Source: Tyzzerella sp963558545
GTDB taxonomy: Bacteria > Bacillota > Clostridia > Lachnospirales > CAG-274
Direction: 5' to 3'
Assembly (NCBI RefSeq): GCF_963558545.1
Contig: NZ_CAUWHO010000007.1
Location: 13,429-77,428, forward strand
Length of the DNA: 64,000 bases
Made by a program: the position numbers and the translations under genes. Below are positions 51,695 through 60,559 of the stretch, in pieces (positions within the stretch are counted from its first letter, which is position 1; each line of letters begins with the position of its first letter). The notes under the pieces are model-generated. The model worked only from the letters and a program-made list of their open reading frames with translations, was not told the DNA's origin and did not search any database.

Positions 51695-53284
51695 TTAATT
51701 TATATTTGTAATTATATTATAATTTTCTTGTTTTTCATATTCTATACTAATATTATCATTTAATTGGTAGTTTAGTATATTTAAATTATTTTTAATAGGT
51801 ATACCAAAATATTTAGTATTATTATCAATTTTTATAAATATATGGCTATTGCCATCTATAACAATTTCTTTTAAATACATTATTTTGCCATTAATATTTT
51901 GTTTATCTTTATTTTTGTTTAATTCTATATTACTTTTAGATAGTAAGTCTACATAGTTATTTTCACATTCGGACACAGTATCTCCTATTGCTACAATTTG
52001 ATATTTCTCTATATTAACCATAGCATATTTTTTAACAAGGCCTGCCTCGTCTTTTAAGGCTATAAAATAAGTTGGTTGGTCTGATATGTTAAGAAGGAGA
52101 GGGAAAGTTGCCTTATATCCTAAATGTTGTACTTGTCCTTCGGCAGATGCCATTGCAGAGGTTTCTTGAGCACCAGATATAGTGTAGTATTTAGACTCAC
52201 CAGTACGTTTGTTCATAAGTACAAAACCAACATTAGACCTATCACCACTAACAGATGTTACACCTGTATATACATAAACATCATCATTTAAAGCTATATA
52301 GTTGTAACCTTCAGTTGTTTTTAGGCAACCTTTTTGCCCTAGTATACTATTAAAATATCCATTTTTTAGCATACCATAATAATTATAATAAGATATTAAA
52401 AGCTCAGCAGAATAAACAGAGTCTACCCACATAGGTACATCTTCTATATTATACTCTGAAAGCTCGCCTGTTATAGCATTTAATAATACAACCTTTTTTA
52501 TAACTGGTCCTCCAAATAGACCAATAGAATATGTTTTAACAGGGCATATCCAATAAGGAGTGCCGTTATCATCTATTTCAAAGCTTATATTATCAAACAT
52601 ATATGTTGGATAATTAAACCTAAGATGGCGTTTAACATTTCTATTTAATGGTTCGGAAAAGGAATATTTTATACCATCATCAAGATTTACTAACTGTGTT
52701 TCTTGTGTTGTCATATCTATCATCATATAGGCTGGTATACCATTTTTTCTATTTATAAGCCATTTAAAAATATTTCCATAGTCTAGGGGAGTAACTCTTG
52801 TAGGTTTAGATTTGTAGTTTATTTGAGTGTAAAGGTTATTAACTTCAAATTGAGAAACCATATCTACTATACTACCCATTTTTCTAGAACCTAAATTGAT
52901 AGCAGTATCTTTATCCAAAATAGGTATTTCATCATAAGATATTTCTTTTATATCTGTTTTAAAATTACCATTTTTAATATTTATTAAAGATTGATATTTT
53001 TTTGCATTTACAATAGGAGATGAGAGTATGCTACCTAATAAGTATATAGATATAAGAAATACATTTAAAAATACAATACTTTTAATAATTTTTTTGTTAG
53101 CTGTTTTAAACTTTATAAGTTTATACCCACCAGCACCTAAAAATAATAACATTATAACAAAAATCCATAAATCAGAAGAATGGATATTTATTACTGGTAA
53201 GTAAATGTAATAAAATAAAAATAATAAAAATATAAAAATTAAAAAAGCTAAAACTTTAAAAATAGTTTTTTTCAATTTAATCAC
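51695..53284 (-). CDS. Large membrane protein of unknown function
   Basis: The 529-aa protein has three predicted N-terminal membrane helices (about residues 8-30, 37-55 and 67-90) and a long extracytoplasmic part of mixed alpha/beta character. That part contains TPLDYGNIFKWLINRKNGIP and two PepSY-like stretches (VIKKVVLLNAITGELSEYNI and NVGFVLMNKRTGESKYYTIS). Similar proteins occur in Clostridia but I know no established function. Being first in a unit with murG and the DUF368 gene, an envelope role is likely by context only. Confidence 0.65.
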   Translation of the reverse strand: MIKLKKTIFKVLAFLIFIFLLFLFYYIYLPVINIHSSDLWIFVIMLLFLGAGGYKLIKFKTANKKIIKSIVFLNVFLISIYLLGSILSSPIVNAKKYQSLINIKNGNFKTDIKEISYDEIPILDKDTAINLGSRKMGSIVDMVSQFEVNNLYTQINYKSKPTRVTPLDYGNIFKWLINRKNGIPAYMMIDMTTQETQLVNLDDGIKYSFSEPLNRNVKRHLRFNYPTYMFDNISFEIDDNGTPYWICPVKTYSIGLFGGPVIKKVVLLNAITGELSEYNIEDVPMWVDSVYSAELLISYYNYYGMLKNGYFNSILGQKGCLKTTEGYNYIALNDDVYVYTGVTSVSGDRSNVGFVLMNKRTGESKYYTISGAQETSAMASAEGQVQHLGYKATFPLLLNISDQPTYFIALKDEAGLVKKYAMVNIEKYQIVAIGDTVSECENNYVDLLSKSNIELNKNKDKQNINGKIMYLKEIVIDGNSHIFIKIDNNTKYFGIPIKNNLNILNYQLNDNISIEYEKQENYNIITNIN

Positions 53285-53417
53285 GTCCTTTACATATGTA
53301 TATGATAATAGTAGCTAATTTAATAGTATTTGTCAAATTAAAATAATGTTAATATTGGGTTATAATTTACTTAAAATTTAAGTGTAAAAATAATTTTAAA
53401 ATTTTTTAAAAAAAGTA

Positions 53418-53446
53418 TTGACATTTATTTATATATATATTATAAT
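53418..53446 (+). promoter_or_regulatory. Promoter of the tRNA cluster
   Basis: Consensus TTGACA (53418-53423), 17-bp spacer of A/T only, consensus TATAAT (53441-53446), 28 bp before the first tRNA. Confidence 0.88.
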
Positions 53447-53474
53447 TTATTTTGTCGTTAGCAGTAAACGCTAA

Positions 53475-53548
53475 GGCCCAATAGCTCAGTTGGTTAGAGC
53501 GCTGGCCTGTCACGCCAGAGGTCGAGGGTTCGAGCCCCTTTTGGGTCG
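53475..53548 (+). tRNA. tRNA-Asp (anticodon GTC)
   Basis: Acceptor GGCCCAA pairs with TTGGGTC (one G-U). The D-arm AGCTCAGTTGGTTAGAGC, the anticodon stem-loop with GTC in CTGGCCTGTCACGCCAG and the T-arm with GGTTCGAGCC are all present. CCA is not encoded. Confidence 0.97.
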
Positions 53549-53555
53549 CTTATAT

Positions 53556-53628
53556 GGGAGCATAGCTCAGCTGGGAGAGCACTTGCCTTACAAGCAAGGG
53601 GTCACAGGTTCGAGCCCTGTTGTTCCCA
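53556..53628 (+). tRNA. tRNA-Val (anticodon TAC)
   Basis: Acceptor GGGAGCA/TGTTCCC, D-arm AGCTCAGCTGGGAGAGC, anticodon loop CTTACAA within CTTGC...GCAAG and T-arm CAGGTTCGAGCCCTG. No CCA encoded. It lies 7 nt after tRNA-Asp. Confidence 0.97.
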
Positions 53629-53634
53629 TACTTT

Positions 53635-53720
53635 GCCCGAGTGGCGGAACTGGCAGACGCACAGGACTTAAAATCCTGCGGGAGTTAAATCCCGTACCGG
53701 TTCGATTCCGGTCTCGGGCA
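53635..53720 (+). tRNA. tRNA-Leu (anticodon TAA)
   Basis: Class II tRNA with a long variable arm (CGGGAGTTAAATCCCG). Acceptor GCCCGAG/CTCGGGC, anticodon loop CTTAAAA between CAGGA and TCCTG, T-arm CCGGTTCGATTCCGG. No CCA encoded. Confidence 0.97.
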
Positions 53721-53728
53721 GTATTTAT

Positions 53729-53755
53729 AAACCACCTTAAAGGTGGTTTTTTTAT
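53729..53755 (+). terminator. Terminator of the tRNA cluster
   Basis: AAACCACCTT / AAGGTGGTTT stem with essentially no loop excess and seven T residues. Confidence 0.9.
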
Positions 53756-53784
53756 TAAATATAATTAAGATGTTGTTTAAATTG

Positions 53785-53864
53785 GTTGTATAATGTATTT
53801 AGTGGCAGTGAAAAAAATCACTAAAGCTAAATATTATACAACTTTTTTTGTTTGTGCAATTTTT
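53785..53864 (+). ncRNA. R3 structured leader element, copy 1
   Basis: GTTGTATAA/TTATACAAC and TATTTAG/CTAAATA form one long stem with a TG bulge. An internal loop TGGC/AAAG follows, then a second stem AGTGA/TCACT with an A-rich loop. Seven T residues follow at once (53843-53849), so the whole can act as an intrinsic terminator. The downstream TGTGCAATTTTT is also shared with copy 2. It stands directly before the decayed zinc-ribbon gene. Confidence 0.65.
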
Positions 53865-53877
53865 TAGGAGGGGAAAT

Positions 53878-54246
53878 ATGAATAAATTAAAAATAACACC
53901 TGAAATAGTGAAAAAAGAAAATAAAACAGAAGTTATACTTTATCTAGAAAATGATTATATGTGATGTCTTTATTGTAATAATAAAGAAATTGGTTTAAAT
54001 GGTTATCAATAATGTGATTTATCTTTATTAGGGATTATAGAATTCTTAAATGTAGATATTTTAACATTGAAAAGAAAAGATATACCTTCAGAAAATGTAA
54101 AGCTAACTTTTCTTTTCAAGCACAAGGAAGATTGAAAATATATTAGTTGACAATACTGAAATTGGAAGTATATATTTATCTTCAAAATATAAAATACCAA
54201 TGGAACAAATAAAATTATGTAAGCTAGTGGAACATACTTTAAATTA
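53878..54246 (+). pseudogene. Decayed zinc-ribbon protein gene (homologue of 61785-62321)
   Basis: The ATG at 53878 follows AGGAGGGG. It reads MNKLKITPEIVKKENKTEVI, then stops (TGA at 53962, TAA within the next 60 nt) interrupt a segment reading CLYCNNKEIGLNG. This aligns with CPYCKSNQLNIKG of the gene at 61785. A frameshift later restores KRKRYTFRKCKANFSF, matching KKNRYICKYCGKTFTI. One zinc-ligand Cys of the second pair is lost. At least two stops and one frameshift make it non-functional. Confidence 0.75.
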
Positions 54247-54289
54247 AAATAATTGTGGGTAAGAAATATTATCAAATATAGGTGTAAAT

Positions 54290-54548
54290 ATGAATACGAT
54301 TAGATTGATTGGAAGATTAGTAAAAGAACCTGTTATTTCCGAGATAAATGTATAGTGAAATATAAAGAAAATAGCAAATATATAGACTATATATGTTGTT
54401 CTGTTATTGATAAAGGTGCAGAATGGATAGAAAAATATATAAAAAAGGCATAAGGATAGGCATAGTAGGTTCATTAAGCATACAAAATTATGAAGTTGAT
54501 AATAATATGAACTATAAAGTAGAAATAGTGGTATATGGTGTATTATAA
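54290..54548 (+). pseudogene. Decayed single-strand DNA-binding protein gene
   Basis: It starts MNTIRLIGRLVKEPVISEIN, parallel to MNNISLIGRLAIDPKISIIN of the ssb at 62385. After a stop and frameshift, the frame continues YICCSVIDKGAEWIEKYIKK (against FILCSVLDKGAEWVKNNVKK). After another shift comes IRIGIVGSLSIQNYEV. At least two frame disruptions are visible. Confidence 0.8.
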
Positions 54549-54774
54549 ATTTAAAATACATAAAAATGAATTATAGGTATGAAGATGAATTTATTAATGA
54601 TAAAGGTAATTTTAAAGCTTCAGTATATAATAGTAAGTCTCTAATAAAAATAAAAAATTAAACCAATACAAATGCCTTATGTAGATATAAATTAATTTAA
54701 AAATAACACAGAATATTTCACAAAATATGAATGGATAGATATATTGTTAAGAGCTATGAGTAGTTTATTGATAT

Positions 54775-54828
54775 AATAGGACTAGTTAAAAAAGATTTAT
54801 AAATCAAGGTTTTTAAGTCCTATTTTTA
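54775..54828 (+). terminator. Probable terminator after the decayed module
   Basis: AATAGGACT / AGTCCTATT stem followed by TTTATT. An inner TAAAAA/TTTTTA pairing extends it. Confidence 0.6.
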
Positions 54829-54922
54829 TTAATTTAATAAGATTATTTATTCTTTAATTATTTTTATCTTTAAATTTAAATAAGCTTTTATAGTCTAGTA
54901 TAACATATCTATACATTATATA

Positions 54923-54990
54923 GAAAATTTACAAAATATATAAAAACAAAACAGAAAATTTACAAAAATAAAATAGAATATTTACAAAAA
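54923..54990 (+). promoter_or_regulatory. Three phased direct repeats (possible operator)
   Basis: GAAAATTTACAAAA starts at 54923 and 54954 and, as GAATATTTACAAAA, at 54975. The spacings of 31 and 21 bp are close to whole helical turns, so the sites lie on one face of the DNA, 80-150 bp before the ABC operon. Confidence 0.45.
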
Positions 54991-55072
54991 TTTGATAGAG
55001 AGAGAAAAAAAATAAAATTATAATTAGTATGATGATTTAAATTTAAACAGAAATATTACTTTGGAGGAGTTT

Positions 55073-56098
55073 ATGGCAAATATAGTACTTAAAAATATAT
55101 GTAAGGAGTATAGTAAGAATCAGCCTATTATAAAGGACCTTAATTTAGAAATAGAAGATGGTAGCTTTACAGTTCTTTTAGGAGCTTCTGGTTGTGGAAA
55201 ATCAACTATACTTAGAATGGTTGCAGGCTTAGAAAAAGAAACATATGGTAATATCTATATAGGAGATAAAGATATGAAAGATGTAGAGCCTGGAGATAGA
55301 AATATAGCCATGGTATTTCAAAATTATGCATTATATCCAACAATGACTGTTAGAGGGAATATAGAATTTGGGCTTAAAAATATGAAAGTTCCAAAACAAG
55401 AAAGAGAAGAAAAAATAATGGAAGCAGTTAAAATAGTAGGGCTACAAGATTTTATAGATAGAAAGCCTCAAAATTTATCAGGAGGACAAAGACAGAGAGT
55501 AGCACTTGCTAGAGCTATTGTAAAAGACCCAAAAGTATTTTTAATGGACGAGCCATTATCTAATTTAGATGCTAAATTAAGAACTCAAATTAGAACAGAC
55601 CTTATAGAGCTATACCAAAAACTAAAAACTACATTTTTATATGTAACACATGACCAAGTAGAAGCAATGTCTATGGCTACAAAAATAGTATTATTATATA
55701 AGGGAGAAGTACAACAAATAGGTACTCCTATGGAGATTTATGAAAAACCTAAAAATGTTTATACAGCTAAATTTATAGGCTCTCCTCCTATGAATATTAT
55801 TAAAAAAGAAAAGCTTGATATAGCAATTAAAAATATACCACAAGAAGCAGCTTTTATAGGATTTAGACCAGAAAAAGCACTTTTAGAGGAAGATGAAAAC
55901 TGTTTAAGGTTAGATGGTGAGATTATAACAAAAGAGTTATTAGGAGATCAAATATTATATAAAATAGCAACAGATTGTGGGAATATAAATGTTAAAACAT
56001 TTAATAAGACTGCTATAAATGAAAAAAGGTGCGTAGTTTTTATAAAAAATGAAGATTTACATTTTTTTGATGTAAATGAAATGAGAATAGAAAATTAG
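55073..56098 (+). CDS. ABC transporter ATP-binding protein, UgpC/MalK/MsmX type
   Basis: The ~341-aa ATPase has Walker A GASGCGKST near residue 39, Q-loop VFQNYALYPTMTV, signature LSGGQRQRVALARA, Walker B VFLMDEPLSNLDAK and H-loop YVTHDQVEAMSM. A C-terminal OB/TOBE domain (AFIGFRPEKALL) is typical for carbohydrate importers of the CUT1 class. The ATG at 55073 follows GGAGGAG. It is first of six same-strand genes with gaps of 9-20 nt, so it energises the two permeases that follow. Confidence 0.93.
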   Translation: MANIVLKNICKEYSKNQPIIKDLNLEIEDGSFTVLLGASGCGKSTILRMVAGLEKETYGNIYIGDKDMKDVEPGDRNIAMVFQNYALYPTMTVRGNIEFGLKNMKVPKQEREEKIMEAVKIVGLQDFIDRKPQNLSGGQRQRVALARAIVKDPKVFLMDEPLSNLDAKLRTQIRTDLIELYQKLKTTFLYVTHDQVEAMSMATKIVLLYKGEVQQIGTPMEIYEKPKNVYTAKFIGSPPMNIIKKEKLDIAIKNIPQEAAFIGFRPEKALLEEDENCLRLDGEIITKELLGDQILYKIATDCGNINVKTFNKTAINEKRCVVFIKNEDLHFFDVNEMRIEN

Positions 56099-56114
56099 AA
56101 AGGGAAGTTACTAT

Positions 56115-57080
56115 ATGGATAATCTGAAAAGTATATCTACATTAAAAGTAAAAGAAAAAGGTGAAAAAAATACGACTTCTTATGGAGATTATGTTAAAAA
56201 TGTTATGAGTAAAGGTATTTTAAAAAAGTTAATTCCATATTTAATGATAACACCAGCTATTATAATTTTAGGTATGTTTGTAATATATCCAATATTTTAT
56301 ATGGTTTATTTAAGCTTTTTTGAATGGGATTTGATGCAAGATAAAGCTTTTGTTGGATTTGATAATTTTATTATTCTTTTTAAGGATGAAACATTTTGGC
56401 AAGTAAGTATAAATTCTTTTAAATATGTGTTTTTAACAGTATCATTATCATTAGTTATATCTATTTTATTAGCACTATATTTAAAAAAAGATACAAGAAT
56501 AAATAGAGCCTTACAAAGCATAAGTTTTTTTCCTTATATTATATCATTAGTATCTATATCATTTATATGGATGTGGCTTATGGACTCAGATTATGGGTTA
56601 TTAAACTTTTTTTTACAGTTATTTGGTATTAATGGTATAGGTTGGTTAGATAATCCAAAATATGCTTTAAATTCTCTTATACTAATAGCTATTTGGAAGA
56701 GCATTGGTTATAATACAATAATTATTATATCGGCTATGAAAGCAGTTCCTAGTTATTTATATGAGGCAGCAAAACTAGATAAGTCATCAGAAACTTCAAC
56801 ATTCTTTAAAATAACATTACCTATGATATCTCCAACTTTATTTTTTATAACTCTTATGAATATAATAGGGTCTTTTAAAGTTTTTGAACCAGTAAATCTT
56901 ATTACACAAGGAGGACCAATGAACTCTACAAATACATTTGTTAATATGATTTATGAAAATGGCTTTAAGTTTTATAAAATAGGATATGCTTCTGCAATAG
57001 GTGTAATACTAATGCTTATACTAGGTATTTGTACTTTAGTATACTTTAAAAACTTAGATAAAAGAGTTCATTATCGTTAG
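56115..57080 (+). CDS. ABC transporter permease, UgpA/MalF type
   Basis: The 321-aa protein has six predicted membrane helices after a ~40-residue cytoplasmic N-terminus. The permease coupling (EAA) loop reads YEAAKLDKSSETSTFFKITL near residue 217. LITQGGPMNSTNTFVNMIYE is the characteristic CUT1 segment near 270. It forms the channel with the next gene product. Confidence 0.92.
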   Translation: MDNLKSISTLKVKEKGEKNTTSYGDYVKNVMSKGILKKLIPYLMITPAIIILGMFVIYPIFYMVYLSFFEWDLMQDKAFVGFDNFIILFKDETFWQVSINSFKYVFLTVSLSLVISILLALYLKKDTRINRALQSISFFPYIISLVSISFIWMWLMDSDYGLLNFFLQLFGINGIGWLDNPKYALNSLILIAIWKSIGYNTIIIISAMKAVPSYLYEAAKLDKSSETSTFFKITLPMISPTLFFITLMNIIGSFKVFEPVNLITQGGPMNSTNTFVNMIYENGFKFYKIGYASAIGVILMLILGICTLVYFKNLDKRVHYR

Positions 57081-57091
57081 GAGGAATAATA

Positions 57092-57910
57092 TTGAAATAT
57101 TTAAAGATTATATTAAAAACAATAATAAATATATTAATATTTTTAGTATTTTTTATACCTTTTTATTGGATGATATTAACATCTTTAAAAACATTAGGCC
57201 AAACATTAAAAATGCCACCTTCATTTTTTGTATCAGAGCCTCAATTTAACAATTTTGTACAAGTATTTAAAAATATACCATTTATGAATATGTTAAAAAA
57301 TAGTGTAATAGTTACCGTTAGTGTAATTTTATGTCAATTAATAACAGTAATACCTGCAGCATATGCTTTTGCTAGATTTAGATTTAAAGGAAAAAATATT
57401 TTATTTGCTATAACATTATTAACTATGATGATACCAGCACAGCTTATATTTTTGCCAGTATTTTTATTATTTAGTAAGTTAAATCTTATAAATAGTTACA
57501 TATCTTTAATATTACCATCTGCTTGTAGTGCTTTCTCTATATTTATGCTTAGACAAAATTTTAAACAAGTTCCAGAAGAACTTTTAGAAGCAGCGAGATT
57601 AGATAAAGCTAATGAATGGAAAATATTGACTAAAATTATGTTGCCAATAGCAAAACCTACAGTAGTAACTATGTTATTATTAACATTTATTAATAGTTGG
57701 AATGATTACTTTTGGCCATTAGTTTTAACTACTAATAATGATGTAAGACCTTTAACTGTTGGTATATCTAGCCTTAGACAAGTAGAAGGAGGAATAAGTT
57801 ATCAAATATTAATGGCAGGAAATGTACTTTTAGTAGTACCAATAATAGTTGTATTTTTACTAGCACAAAAACATATTATTAAAGCATTTACCTATATGGG
57901 TGAAAAATAG
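57092..57910 (+). CDS. ABC transporter permease, UgpE/MalG type
   Basis: The 272-aa protein has six membrane helices, FFIPFYWMILTSLKTLGQTL at the start, AYAFARFRFKGKNILF, and the coupling loop LEAARLDKANEWKILTKIML near residue 165, then FINSWNDYFWPLVL. Start TTG after GGAGG, 11 nt after the previous gene. Confidence 0.92.
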   Translation: MKYLKIILKTIINILIFLVFFIPFYWMILTSLKTLGQTLKMPPSFFVSEPQFNNFVQVFKNIPFMNMLKNSVIVTVSVILCQLITVIPAAYAFARFRFKGKNILFAITLLTMMIPAQLIFLPVFLLFSKLNLINSYISLILPSACSAFSIFMLRQNFKQVPEELLEAARLDKANEWKILTKIMLPIAKPTVVTMLLLTFINSWNDYFWPLVLTTNNDVRPLTVGISSLRQVEGGISYQILMAGNVLLVVPIIVVFLLAQKHIIKAFTYMGEK

Positions 57911-57919
57911 GAGGAACTT

Positions 57920-59221
57920 ATGAAAAAATTATTATCTATATTATTATGTGGAGCTTTATTGTTAACAGGTTGTGGAACATCTAATAATGAAAATACAATG
58001 GGACAATTACCTATAGACAGTAGCAATGATGTTACAAAAATTAAATTTTGGTATGCATATACAGATAAAATACAAGAGAATAATGAAAATATGGTTAAAA
58101 AATTTAATGATACTGTTGGAAAAGAAAAGGGGATAGAAGTTATAGCAGAATATCAAGGAGCTTATGATGATGTACACCAAAAATTACAAGCAGCTCATAT
58201 ATCAGGAGAAGTTCCAGCAATTAGTGTTATGGAAATAGCATCTATTGAAACATTTGCTAATAATGGGTTAATTACTCCTTTAGATGAATATATACAAAAG
58301 GACAATGTTAATATATCAGATTTTTATGAAGGTTTATTAGAAAATTGTGTTGTAAATGATAATTTTTATGGTTTGCCATATTTAAGAAGTACACCTATAC
58401 TGTATTTAAATACTACTTTATTAAATGAAGCAGGGCTTAATCCAGAAGGACCAAAAACTTGGGAAGAATTAGAAACTTATGCAAGAACAATTAAAGAAAA
58501 AACAGGAAAATATGGAATTTCTATGTATTCTTATGAGTGGGTATTAGAAGGGTTCTTTTTACAACATGGTACATCTATTTTAAGTGAAGATAGAAAAACT
58601 ACAAATTTAAATACTGATGAAGGTAAAAAAATATTTACATTTTTCCAAAATTTAGCTAAAGATAATATTATAAGAACACATTCTGGAGGAGATTCATCTA
58701 AAGTTTCAGCAGATATATTAAACCAAAATGCAGCAATGTGGTTTGCATCAACAGCTGATTTAACTAAAAATTTACAAATTGCAGAAGAAAATAACTTTGA
58801 AATAAATACAGCATTTTTACCAAAAGCTAAAGAATATGGTGTTCCTACAGGTGGTTGTAATTTAGTTATAACAAGTAAAGCTAGTGATAAAGAAAAGGAA
58901 GCAGCTTGGGAATTTATTAAGTGGATAACTAGCCCAGAACAAGCAGCAATATCAACTGTTACAACAGGATATGTACCAACATCTAAAGCAGTGGTAGAAA
59001 CAGAAGAAATACAAAATTTATTTAAAGAAAGACCACAATTTAAAGTTGCCTTAGACCAATTAGAAAGTTATGGACATGGTAGACCAATGAACAAAGAATA
59101 TATTGAAGCAAAAAAAGAATTAACAAATGTTATGGATGCAGTATTTGTTAATTTAAAAGATGTAAATGAAATATTAAAAACTTATCAAGAAAAAATAGAT
59201 AATATATTACAAGGTAAATAA
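57920..59221 (+). CDS. Extracellular solute-binding lipoprotein (UgpB-like)
   Basis: The 433-aa protein has a lipoprotein signal (MKKLLSILLCGALLLTGCG, lipobox LLTGC) and the family 1 solute-binding fold. Segments ISGEVPAISVMEIASIETFA and GLPYLRSTPILYLNTTLLNE resemble UgpB, the glycerol-3-phosphate / glycerophosphodiester receptor. With the phosphodiesterase gene next to it, a phosphate-ester ligand is more likely than a plain sugar, but this is inference. Confidence 0.88.
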   Translation: MKKLLSILLCGALLLTGCGTSNNENTMGQLPIDSSNDVTKIKFWYAYTDKIQENNENMVKKFNDTVGKEKGIEVIAEYQGAYDDVHQKLQAAHISGEVPAISVMEIASIETFANNGLITPLDEYIQKDNVNISDFYEGLLENCVVNDNFYGLPYLRSTPILYLNTTLLNEAGLNPEGPKTWEELETYARTIKEKTGKYGISMYSYEWVLEGFFLQHGTSILSEDRKTTNLNTDEGKKIFTFFQNLAKDNIIRTHSGGDSSKVSADILNQNAAMWFASTADLTKNLQIAEENNFEINTAFLPKAKEYGVPTGGCNLVITSKASDKEKEAAWEFIKWITSPEQAAISTVTTGYVPTSKAVVETEEIQNLFKERPQFKVALDQLESYGHGRPMNKEYIEAKKELTNVMDAVFVNLKDVNEILKTYQEKIDNILQGK

Positions 59222-59232
59222 GGAGATTTATT

Positions 59233-60540
59233 ATGGATAATAAATTAGTAGTATTGTCATTAGATGCTTTACAAACAAATGATTTAGATATTTTATTTAA
59301 TATGCCTAATTTTAGTAAATTAAAGGAAAAGGCTGCAATAGTAGAAAATTTAGAAGAAATATATCCTACATTGACATATCCTATTCATGTAACAATGGTA
59401 ACAGGTGTTACACCTGATAAACACGGTATTTTTCATAATCAAAAATCTGATATATCCCCAAAAGACCATGATTGGAGTTTAATGGGTTCAAACTGGTATT
59501 GGCATAAAGAAAATATTAAGACACAAACTATAGTAGATGCTGTTTACAATAGCAATAAAACTGTTTCAACAGTTTGTTGGCCAGTTACAGCAGGCGATAA
59601 AAGAGGAATTAATGTACCAGAAATATGGCCAGAAAGAGGTCATAATGAACAGGCAGAAGAATTATTTAAAAGTGCATCTTCTGATGTTGCTTTTGAAAGA
59701 TATTTTGATAGCTACATATCCAAATTTGATTGGAAAAATAATAATGATTTAGTTAGATTTACACCAGAAATAGCACTTGATATTTTAAAAAATGATAAAC
59801 CTGATTTACTATTATGTCATATTATATGGTTAGACCATATAAGACATACTTATGGTGTTGAAGGTGATGAGGTAAAGGATTCCCTAAGGCAATTAGATGT
59901 ATTAATAGGGAGATTTATACAAGCAACTAAAGATGCAGGAACATATGATAATACTAATTTTGTTATATTAGGAGACCACGGACAAATAGATATACAACGT
60001 ATATTTGATTTAAATACATTGTTTGTAGAAAATGGACTTATAGAATTAGATGAAAATCAAAATCCAAAGGATTATACAGCATATAGCTTTTCAGCAGGAT
60101 TTTCTACTCAAGTAATATTAAAAAATCCAGATAATAAAGAAGATTTAGAAAAAGTATATAAAGTTTTAAGTGAAATTAAAGAAAAATATCCAAAATGTAT
60201 AGAAAGAATATATACTAAAGAAGAAGCTTTAGAAGAAGAAAATCTTAGTGGTAACTTTTCATTTGTAATAGAGGGAACTTTAGGTACATACTTTGGTATA
60301 AAATATAAAGGTAAGACATTAATAGAAAAAGGTGAAGAAGGCTACTATGTATATAATGCAACTCATGGACACAGTACAAAAAAAGGAAACAAACCACCTC
60401 TTTTGGCTTTTGGCCCAGATATAAAAAGTAAAGTAGTTATAGAAAAAGCAAAAATGCTAGATGTTTGCCCAACTCTTGCAAGATTATCAAATGTAAAAAT
60501 GGAAGGACTAATGGGTAAAGAGTTAGATATTTTTAAATAA
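59233..60540 (+). CDS. Type I phosphodiesterase / nucleotide pyrophosphatase family protein
   Basis: This 435-aa member of the alkaline phosphatase superfamily has the two-metal site: Asp in VVLSLDALQTND near residue 11, the nucleophile Thr in YPTLTYPIHVTMVTG near 47, Asp/His in WLDHIRHTYG near 193, Asp-His in ILGDHGQI near 238 and His in THGHSTKKG near 375. No signal peptide is visible, so it should act in the cytoplasm on the imported compound. Phosphodiesters or nucleotide-linked compounds are the usual substrates. It lies 11 nt after the binding-protein gene. Confidence 0.87.
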   Translation: MDNKLVVLSLDALQTNDLDILFNMPNFSKLKEKAAIVENLEEIYPTLTYPIHVTMVTGVTPDKHGIFHNQKSDISPKDHDWSLMGSNWYWHKENIKTQTIVDAVYNSNKTVSTVCWPVTAGDKRGINVPEIWPERGHNEQAEELFKSASSDVAFERYFDSYISKFDWKNNNDLVRFTPEIALDILKNDKPDLLLCHIIWLDHIRHTYGVEGDEVKDSLRQLDVLIGRFIQATKDAGTYDNTNFVILGDHGQIDIQRIFDLNTLFVENGLIELDENQNPKDYTAYSFSAGFSTQVILKNPDNKEDLEKVYKVLSEIKEKYPKCIERIYTKEEALEEENLSGNFSFVIEGTLGTYFGIKYKGKTLIEKGEEGYYVYNATHGHSTKKGNKPPLLAFGPDIKSKVVIEKAKMLDVCPTLARLSNVKMEGLMGKELDIFK

Positions 60541-60559
60541 GTTTAAGAGGTGTTTTAAT

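Larger units (their letters stand above)
54549..55072 (+). other. Gap between the decayed module and the ABC operon
   Basis: About 520 bases without a solid gene. It holds a 31-codon open frame at 54566-54661 (a likely remnant), a terminator at 54775-54828, and three phased direct repeats before the ABC transporter operon. I found no clear -35/-10 pair for the operon; TATAAT at 55019-55024 is a possible -10. Confidence 0.5.

Noticed and set aside
53490..53768. 92-codon open frame across the tRNAs
   Set aside because: It reads straight through three complete tRNA genes and is chance coding.
53785..53849. K-turn in the R3 internal loop
   Set aside because: The loop TGGC/AAAG is conserved but lacks the tandem sheared G-A pairs that define a k-turn.
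53962..53964. TGA read as selenocysteine or recoded codon in the zinc-ribbon relic
   Set aside because: A TAA stop and a frameshift follow within about 150 bases, so the gene is broken. No SECIS-like hairpin is apparent.
54006..54561. Minus-strand open frames of 89 and 105 codons
   Set aside because: They are antisense shadows of the decayed zinc-ribbon and ssb genes, whose homology on the plus strand is clear.
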